Made by a program: the position numbers and the translations under genes. This document shows positions 56,269 to 64,000 of a stretch of DNA of 64,000 nt, one piece after another. Below the pieces are notes generated by a model. That model worked only from the letters and a program-made list of their open reading frames with translations, did not search any database and was not told the origin of the DNA. Positions within the stretch are counted from its first letter, which is position 1, and every line of letters starts with the position of its first letter. The stretch comes from Prinsepia uniflora (lineage: Eukaryota; Streptophyta; Magnoliopsida; Rosales; Rosaceae): positions 33,887,566 to 33,951,565 of the forward strand of contig CM064871.1 in assembly GCA_032719365.1 (NCBI GenBank), written 5' to 3'.

Positions 56269-59079
56269 TGTAACGCCCCAGAAATCCAAATTATGTAAAA
56301 ATTATAAAATAATATGTAAATGACGTTTTTACCCCTGAAAAGGGAGTGGCTAAAGTTGACTTTTTATGTGAGATACTTTTTCATACTTTTGTGAGGACCA
56401 TTATGTAGATCTCGAGACTCTGAGTACGTAGACAGACGGCATGTCGAAAACGGAGCTCGGTTGTGAAAGTTACGGATCTACGAAGTTCAGAGGCAAAATG
56501 GTAAATTGCTGAGCGAAAGGCAAAACGGTATTTTAAGAAACGAACGGTGGATGCTGACTCATAATACCAGACAGTGACACCTGTCACTTTGTCTTCTTCC
56601 TTGCCCCAGATAACATGGAAACGGATAACATGGAAACATAATGATGATTAGGGACATTAATCCCTTAATTAGGGAAAAGACATGCTTTTATCCATTCAAT
56701 CAGTAATAAACACTGATTCTGCTTCAATTGTGTGAATGAGAGATTGAGGAGACCGAATTGAGAGAAGAACTCGAGGGACAGAGAGGCTACTGGAAAAATT
56801 CAGAGTCGAAAATTTGGAAAAAATGGTGTGAATTCGAATTCGAAATTGTGAGCTTTGAGAATCAAAATTGAGGCTTGATTAAGCTTCCTGAGACCATTTC
56901 GAACCAATCCACAACAAAAACGAAGGGAATTGGTGCTGTATTGAGCAAGAATAGAAGCTCCACTTCCTTCACGAAATCGAGCTTGGGTTCGAATAGCTGG
57001 AGGTAAGAAACATTGAAATTGATTATGTAAAAATGTTCATTTCACTCTCACGATGCTTTCTCTATAAATTAATTTGGAAAACAGGGACGTATAGAGTGAA
57101 CCCGAAAAGGAAACCCGTTCGAAGGTCGATCGTGGGATGTGAGGATTAAGGTTATGATTTAAGTAATTAAATTAACAGAACTTAAATTGTAATAGATTAA
57201 AAGGGATCAGGCGAAAGAATGGAAGGAATTGAGGTCGAATTAAGGGAGAACAAGTCGGGTTTTGTCGCGGGTTTTCAACCCGTTTATCAGACATTCGGGT
57301 AGAGAAGATGCACTGTAGTAGTACTGTGCTACGAGCGTGGCTTTCACGAGCAGCCGCTTGCGGCGGCGCGTGAGGGCTCGTGGGTGAGCTTCTGGGAAAG
57401 TGGTCAACATGAGTTTTGATGCTCTCGATGATACGAACCTATCCGCGTTGGTTTCGGGTCAATCAGATATGGATTCGGAGTAGTATCGAGTACCCGAAAC
57501 GTATAGTTTATGTTGAAATAATATTATAAAAATCCAAAGTTTGGGGAATTCACAAGTGGGACTATACGGTAGTCTAGTAACCTTAAATTACTTTGTTTGA
57601 CAGGCTGGAATAATCCCAGGACGTCGGACGATAGCGAACAGCTTGAGACTAAACAATCTGGACGGTGTGTGAGTGGACTTTGTTTTCTAACCGTGATGCA
57701 TGCATATATGATTTAAATGCTTTATTATATGATTTGATATGCTTTGGCATGATTGATGTTTCAATCCGGTGATTTCTAGATTTTCTGGATTATTATATTA
57801 TTTTTGGCACGATTTTCGAGAAATTATGAAATTGATGGTTTGGGCATAAGCCCTGGATTTAAAATGATGTTTGGACTCGGGTTATGAGTCAAGGATTCAA
57901 AATGATGTTTTGACTCGGATTATGAATCATGGGTTGATTTCATGGATTTACGTGAATGTGGCAACTGAGGTTGCGATCGCATGGATTTGCGTGAAAATGA
58001 TATTTTGGGCTTGAGACTCAATTGGATAGTGATTTTGACTTGGATTTGGAGTCACATGTGAATATGATGAAATTGATGATTTTGATTTATAAAGTAAATC
58101 CTGGACACTGTTTTATGATGGATTTGTGGAACTTGCTTTGTGAAAGCTATGTCTTGGGCATAGGCCCTGTTGAAATGTTTTTGATTTGATTTGAGACATA
58201 AATGGTTTTCAAATGAGATTACTGGATTTGGTGACTGTTCCACATATACCATCCTCTGTGATTTGATAATCTCTTCCAGACGTCGTAGATCCTGGAGTAG
58301 TCACGATCCATTGCCTGGAGATGAGTAGCTCCGAGGGAGGCTCACTCTCAGGTGCGTGGGATTATGAGGATATCCTCCAGACGTCGTTGATCCTAGGGGA
58401 TGTACTCGGACATGAGACACTGAGTTTGCATACTTTACATTGATATCGTGACGGGGTACTTGGATATAGAGATTGGATATTGAGGATTGGTGGTATTGTG
58501 ATTTATAGATATTTGTGTACAGATGCTTTATAACATGATGCTTTATAACATGAACTGACTTGATGAACATGAGTTTTTAAGGACCAGGGGAAAACATGTT
58601 TTGATTTTATCGGTCCACTGTTCATACTTCATTGATTTCACACTATTACTCGTGTTTTATGATATGCATGCATGTTTGTGAAAACTGGAGGGTAAGAATG
58701 TATTTTGGTAAACGTATTTATAAACGTTTGTTTTGTCCACTCACACCTTTGATGTTTTATTTACCTTCCAGGACAGTGCATAGGTACATGGGCTATAAAC
58801 GAGGTAAAAGAATAAGTAGACCGTTGCGCACTCAGACACCCTACAGAGTAGGATTTTGATCCCTATCTGTAATAGTACCTATGCTCTGTATTGTCGTTGA
58901 CTAGTTGAACTTCTGTTGTCAACGGTCCTGTAAAACTTTACTATCCCTTGTCTGAAAATGTTTGGCGTTAGTTGTGTGGCATATGTATATGTTTGGTTAC
59001 TTTTGGAACTTTAGAGTATTGTCAGACGGGAGCAGGATCCATCACGACTATCGAGGGATAATCGGGATGGGTCTTGTCA
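56269..59079 (+). mobile_element. 5' LTR of the autonomous family A element
   Basis: A 2811-bp LTR from TGTAACGCCCCAGAA to GGGATGGGTCTTGTCA, followed by a perfect primer binding site. It carries the GAGCGTG/CACGAGC-type hairpin (57338-57357), GTGTGAGTGGAC with GCATGCAT (57667-57708), and the matching arm GTCCACTCACAC (58735-58746). Its presence with gag-pol identifies family A as a Tekay/Del-like chromovirus LTR. Confidence 0.93.
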
Positions 59080-59082
59080 AAT

Positions 59083-59094
59083 TGGTATCAGAGC
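59083..59094 (+). other. Primer binding site (initiator tRNA-Met)
   Basis: TGGTATCAGAGC, a perfect match to the standard plant initiator tRNA-Met site, three bases after the LTR. Confidence 0.95.
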
Positions 59095-59174
59095 ATTAGG
59101 TTACGGTCTGAGTCTTGCACATTAGTGTGCATGAGTTGTGATACTGATATGTTTCTCTTGCAGAACATCACAAT

Positions 59175-60194
59175 ATGCCTCCAAGACGTGAGCCGCGTGC
59201 ACAGCCTGGTGATGAGTTTGGGGGTCCAGACGTAGAGAGAGCTCAACGTTTAGGGGCCATTGGGTTTACTTGCCAGACTGACCCAGGAGAGGCCTATGAG
59301 TGGATTACTCATTTTGAGCGGATCTTCGAGATTATGCAATGCCCACCAGGAGATATGGTTCCACTAGCCACATTTAAGCTGGGTAGCCATGCTTATAGAT
59401 GGCGGCGTGGGTTACAGCTGACGGGGATGAATGCCCGCACCCTGATTTGGGAGGATTTCTGACATCGTTTTCTTGACCAGTTTTATCCTGGCTCTTTTCG
59501 TAATGCTAAGGAGGTTGAGTTTCTACAATTGCAACAAGGGAACCTGTTAGTGGCTGACTACGAGCAGAAATTCTTGACCCTATCTAGTTTCGCTTCTCTG
59601 TATGTGGCGAACGTGGAGGAGAAGTGTCGAAGATTTGAGCAAGGATTGAGAAATGATATCCGTGGTGCTGTGACAGTAGGATCTTATGCTACCCTGAGAG
59701 AGTTGTCTGATGCAGCCGCTAGAGTTGAGGTGACCTTGCCAGTGCGACAGCAGTTCTCAAGCTTTGGTCGACGCCGGGAATGTCAGTATCAGGGATCTTC
59801 GAGCCAGAGATTGCCCAAGACCGGTAATTATAGTTCTGGATCTTCTCGTGGCACTCGTCCAAGCTTTGGTGGTAGGAGTACACAGAGATTTGGTTTTAGA
59901 CCCCAGGCAACATCACAGGCTAGCGGGACATTTGTGGGGTGTACTGGTGGCCAGAGCGGTAGACCTAGTTGGCTTGGTGCAGTAACTTGTTATTCTTGTG
60001 GAGAGCCTGGACACATCATAAGGGAGTGCCCCTATCGATCAGGCAGTAGTGGTACAGGTTGGGGCACTACTGAGCAGGGTCCGAGTACAACCTCGACTTC
60101 AGATGCGACAGGTGGGAGAGGAGTTGGTAGAGCTCGTGCTGGATCACGAGGGGGTGGCCGTACTCTGGACCATATGCTCGAGTTTATGCAGTAA
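59175..60194 (+). pseudogene. gag: Tekay/Del-like gag, one internal stop
   Basis: A 340-codon gag frame starting MPPRREPRAQ, 80 bases after the primer binding site. Residues ~40-215 form the retrotransposon gag domain (EWITHFERIFEIM, LATFKLGSHAYRWRR, WEDF..RFLDQFYP, FLQLQQGNLLVADYEQKF, KCRRFEQGLR). A CCHC zinc knuckle lies at residues 272-285 (CYSC...GH....C), followed by a Gly/Ser/Arg-rich tail. Codon 96 is TGA (59460-59462) where relatives have Arg, consistent with CGA to TGA. Near 60170 the coding frame shifts by one base toward protease, while this frame ends at 60192-60194. Otherwise well preserved. Confidence 0.92.
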
Positions 60195-60747
60195 CTCAAC
60201 AGGAGGCCCGAGCAGCCCCGGGAGTGGTGACAGGTATGCTTACTATTTTTGGTCATCATGCACGTACTTTAATAGACCCAGGAGCTACCCACTCTTTCGT
60301 TTCTTGGGAGTACGCCCTGTTAGCAGATAGAGAGATTTATACGATCGGGTGTGATATGGGAGTTGGTACACCGACTGGAGAGTTGTATGTAGTAAACCAG
60401 GTGATACGAGGATACCCTATTTTGATAGGGGATGTGAATCTAGTGGTTGATTTGATACTCCTAGATTTGTATGATTTTGATGTTATCCTTGGGATGGATT
60501 GGTTGACAACCCATCATGCCTCTATCGAGTGTTTCGATAAGAGGGTGGTACTCCGGAGCCCTGGATTGCCTGAGGTAATATTTCCGGGAGATCGGAGGGT
60601 ATTACCCTCTAGAGTCATATCGGCCCTCACGGCAGATAGATTTTTGAGAAAGGGTTACCGGGGTAATTTAGCTTATGTTGTTGATGTACGGGATACACTA
60701 GCCAAGGTCGAGGACATCCCAGTAATGTGTGAATTACCAGATGTATT
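60195..60747 (+). pseudogene. pol: Tekay/Del-like protease and linker to RT, interrupted
   Basis: The frame VYAVTQQEARAAPGVVTGML joins the gag tail by a one-base shift. IDPGATHSFVS near 60260 is the retropepsin active site in the D-P-G form common in this clade, and FDVILGMDWLTTHHASI near 60477 is the second landmark. The frame then runs through the linker (VMCELPDVF) up to 60747, where a solo LTR interrupts it in the middle of a codon. The next codons resume at 63705. Confidence 0.92.
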
Positions 60748-63704
60748 TGTAACGACCCGTCCCGAATATCGGGATTTAATAATATTTAATTGTGATTTAC
60801 TAATCTGGGATTAGTTGGGCGATTTCGGACGAATCGTGCAAAATGACCGTTTTGCCCCTGGGTGTGGGCAAAACGTTGACTTTTAATTCGGATGGTCAAA
60901 TGGACTTTGACCGATGACCGTGACGTAGTTCGGGACGTCACGAGTTCATAGACAGGAGGCACGTTCGATTTCGACGTTCGTGGTGGAAGTTATGATGTAC
61001 GGAAGTCCAGGGGCATTTTCGTAATTTGGACGATGTATGGGTAAATGTTGACTTTTTGATCGGGAGGTCCGATGGCCGGGGGCCAAGGACCGTTACGTAG
61101 GTATCGTCGATACGAATTCAATGACAGGCGGCACGCATCAATCGGAGTCCGTATGACCGAGTTACGGGTCAGGATGCGTGAGGGGCATTTTGGTAATTTT
61201 CTGCACAAGGGCAGAATGGTAATTTGGACTGTGATTTGGAACAGCCGTGAGTTGGAGCCATGATTGAGCTGGGTGGATGGCTAGTGCGATCTATCCCTGA
61301 ATTGTTTAGTATAATTGTAACATAGGGGAACATTATGATTGTGTTATTGATTAATTAATTGAATTATTCCTCCATTAATCCCTTCAAACTTCTTCAACCG
61401 TGAACAACCAACTTCAATTTTCTCCTACCCTTAATCTCCTCTCTATCCACTGTTTTTGTGAACGAAATTGACAAGAATTGAGACTGGAATGATTTGGGAA
61501 AACACGAGGGACGAATTGAGAGCTGGGGGCTGGAATTTCGAAAATTCCGAAATTCGGGGGGAAAATCGAATTGGAAGTTTTGGGCCTTGACGATCAAATT
61601 GGAGATTGGTTTGAGTCTTCTGGGATTGCCACGATCATTTTCGTCGAAGGAACGAAGCGGATTGAGGGCCGTTTGAGGATGAACGGAACTACTGTAGCTT
61701 CAGAAATTTCGAGCTTGAGTCGTGGGATTTGAAGCTCGGAGTGATGCAATTGGACTGGGGATTGAGTTCATTATGACCTCACGATACTAATGGATGCATC
61801 AATTGAAAGAATCGATTGACCTGGGAGGATTTCGGATGGTGAACAGCGATCGGATTGTTCTTCGTGTGATCATCCTTGATCTTAAGGTTTGAGGTATGAT
61901 TGTGTGTAATTTAGTCCACAGATCCCTAATTGAATCTAATTCGATGCTAATGGAATTTTGAATTGATGGAATCGGTGTCGAATTGCTAGGATTTGAACCG
62001 GGTCTTATCGCGGGTTTTTCAACCCGTTTACCAGTCATTCGGGTGAGGAAGGAGCACTGTAGCAGGCGCGTGGCTTTCACGCGTAGCCACTCACGGCGGC
62101 GCGTGACGGCGCGTGGGCACGAATCTCGAGGTGAGGTCAACATGACTTTTATCCTATACATTGTAACGAACATTTTGGGATTGGTTTCGTGTCGATCGGA
62201 CACCGTCTCGATATTGTCCGGGATGTCCGAAGGTTTTAAATCCAATTTAAAAATACTTAAAAATTTGGGAAAATTACGGGACTTGAATAGGATGTTAATG
62301 ATGAGGTTAGTGATCCTCTAAATTGATTTGAACAGGATTGGGAGTCCCGGTGATAGTGAGGTGGCCCGGGAAGGCCTATGGCACGCGTATCGAGGCGCTC
62401 GGTTAAACGGTCTGTGAGTGGACATTGGTTTCATAAATTCGATGCATGCATAACTGTTTTATGATTGTTATAATTATGATTAAATGATTTACTTTGGATA
62501 TCGGTGAATTTAAAATGATTTCACGTATTTCGGGGTGAATTACGTATTTGCACGTAAACCTAGGTTTTCTGGATTTGCACTGATTTCCATAAATATGGTT
62601 GGATATGATTTCATGAAACGGTTACGAACTTAAATAATGTAAAATCGGCCCAGGGGCCCAGTTGAACTATGAAATCGGGCCAGGGGCCCAGTTAACATGT
62701 GGATCGGGCCAGGGGCCCAATTAACTTGTGAAATCGGGCCAGGGGCCCAGTTGATTTCTACATACGATTGCGGGTCGGGGACCCTAAAATGGAATTGAAT
62801 AAATATTTTCTGGTTTACATTTTATATATGTTCACATGCTGGAATCAATAAATGGTTTTGATGATATTTCGGTTATGGCACGTTTCACGGTATTTGGGCA
62901 TGAGACCCGTTTGATGAAACGTAACGATCGGTTCGGATTTTATCATACCTATATGTTTTGCATGTGGATACCAATAAAATGTATTTAGTACTGCACTGTA
63001 TAAATCCTTCCATATTATATTGTCTCCTCCGGCGAGGTACCCCGGAGAGGTCACGGGCGTCTAGTACGTCCAGCGTCTATGACGCTAAGCATCAGGTGAT
63101 GCTGCATCAGGTGATGCTGTACCCGAACGGGGTTCGGGGATTTAACTCGGAAAATTGAGACCCGAGTGGCACGCGTAGCCTTGTGATTGTGACCTTATTG
63201 ACGTCAGGGACGTCAGACATCAGGGATGTCGGATTGGAGTGTATAGTGCAGCAACTAAAATTATGGTTATGGTTATTATTATATGCCTTATGGTTTATAT
63301 TACTGGATTTATGAAATAACTCTTGGATTGACTTTTGGAATTTGAAACTATGCTTTGGTTTCCGGGCTAAGGCCCTAATGGTTATTTCTAAATATATATG
63401 GGATTATTGGTTTTTGGTGCGTGCATATGATTTTACTGAGGGGCATAAATGTCTTATAAATGTTTTCAACAGACTTGTTTATTTTCGTCCACTCACAGCT
63501 TTTGTTTTCAATGCCCTTCAGGTTGATTCCGGATACGACTGCAGCAGAGACTTGAGCATCGCACACCTCCTCCATCGATCCTTACGCACTCTGGAAGCCC
63601 GTTTGGGCAATGGCAATCGGTTATCCCTTGTCTGGCGCCTCTTGTCAGACGGGAGCACGTCACATTCCATGGTAATCCCGGGGGGATTGGGATGGGTCGT
63701 GTCA
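60748..63704 (+). mobile_element. Solo LTR of family A inserted in pol (2957 bp)
   Basis: An LTR from TGTAACGACCCGTCC to GGGATGGGTCGTGTCA with a perfect GTATT target duplication (60743-60747 and 63705-63709), in the same orientation as the host. Pol reading continues exactly across it. It contains the GCGCGTG/CACGCG hairpin (62067-62083), the CTGTGAGTGGAC arm (62412-62423), a GGGCC hairpin array (62646-62756), the GTCCACTCACAG arm (63487-63498) and the terminal hairpin (63625-63645). No internal sequence remains, so it is a solo LTR. Confidence 0.95.
62646..62756 (+). repeat. Four-unit tandem GGGCC/GGCCC hairpin repeat
   Basis: Four units of ~28 bp share the core TCGG.CCAGGGGCCCA. GGGCC and GGCCC can pair around a 2-3-base loop in three units; the first has CGGCC. 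They are followed by GGGTCGGGGACCC, a related hairpin with different arms. Confidence 0.85.
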
Positions 63705-64000
63705 GTATTCCTTGAGGATTTACCAGGATTGCCACCTCCTCGGGAGATTGAGTTCACCATCGAACTAATTCCTGGTACACGACCTATTTCTTTGACACCT
63801 TATCGGATGGCACCAGCTGAGTTAAGGGAATTGAAGGTGCAGTTGCAAGATCTAGTGGATGTGGGGTTTATTCGACCGAGTGTAGCGCCATGGGGAGCCC
63901 CCATATTTTTTGTGAAAAAGAAAGAAGGAAGTTTGAGACTATGCATGGATTATAGGCAACTTAATAAGGTCACGATAAAGAATAAGTACCCTTTGCCCCG
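63705..64000 (+). pseudogene. pol: Tekay/Del-like reverse transcriptase, start only
   Basis: Pol resumes in frame after the solo LTR: LEDLPGLPPPREIEFTIELIPG, RPISLTPYRMAPAELRELK, LVDVGFIRPSVAPWGAPIFFVKKKEGSLRLCMDY and QLNKVTIKNKYPLP, the opening of a Tekay/Del RT domain. No stop is seen in this stretch. The catalytic YVDD box, RNase H, integrase, chromodomain and 3' LTR lie beyond the window. Confidence 0.95.

Noticed and set aside
62640..62760. CRISPR-like array
   Set aside because: Units are GC hairpins in an LTR with near-identical short spacers; the genome is a plant and no cas-like gene is present.

Overview
The window reads as plant repeat-rich intergenic DNA, most likely from an angiosperm. 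Evidence: plant-type Ty3/gypsy lineages (Athila, Tat, and a Tekay/Del-like chromovirus), primer binding sites for initiator tRNA-Met and tRNA-Asp, and a Cassandra-type TRIM carrying 5S rRNA-like promoters. I find no host protein-coding gene, tRNA gene or true rRNA gene. Nearly every base can be assigned to an LTR retrotransposon, mostly broken and nested; the species cannot be named from this.

One LTR family dominates; I call it LTR family A. It is about 2.7-3.4 kb long, begins TGTAACGACCC and ends GGGTCCTGTCA with variants. Thirteen copies or fragments are seen: 1-256, ~1850-2339, 5483-8847, 8848-9101, ~19405-21661, 22684-23962 plus 32996-34724, 23963-27074, 29852-32990, 34863-37582, 51029-~51560, ~54745-55510, 56269-59079 and 60748-63704. 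Its autonomous form is the element at 56269 to the right edge (Tekay/Del-like gag, protease, start of RT). Its non-autonomous (LARD-like) form has a ~2.8-3.1 kb internal region without recognisable coding. That form is complete on the minus strand at 23963-32990 and left-truncated on the plus strand at ~1850-8847.

Layout. 1-9101: end of a family A LTR, a wrecked Tat-like gag/protease, a truncated LARD-like element, and an inverted LTR scrap. 9102-17449: 3' half of an Athila element (protease end, RT, RNase H, integrase, 3' UTR, LTR), with a Cassandra-type TRIM inserted in RNase H at 10712-11861. 17450-21878: tail and LTR of another Athila copy, its LTR broken by a rearranged head-to-head family A LTR. 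21879-34862: Athila gag split by a solo LTR (22684-34724), itself split by the complete LARD-like element. 34863-37582: another solo LTR. 37583-49373: a decayed Athila element with both LTRs. 49374-56252: inverted Athila material (gag, protease, PBS, LTR on the minus strand). 56269-64000: the autonomous family A element, split by a solo LTR at 60748-63704.

Insertion order is unusually well documented. Five insertions have matching 5-bp target-site duplications: ATTGG (TRIM), TACTC, TCATC, GTTTA and GTATT. The most interesting non-textbook signal is inside the family A LTRs. They share a series of hairpins and palindromes whose arms change together between copies or units while pairing is kept. 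These are a near-perfect U3 palindrome, a GCGCGTG/CACGCGC hairpin, CATG-centred and GGGCC/GGCCC hairpin arrays, a GTCTGAC/GTCAGAC terminal hairpin, and a 12-bp inverted repeat about 1.1 kb apart next to GCATGCAT motifs.
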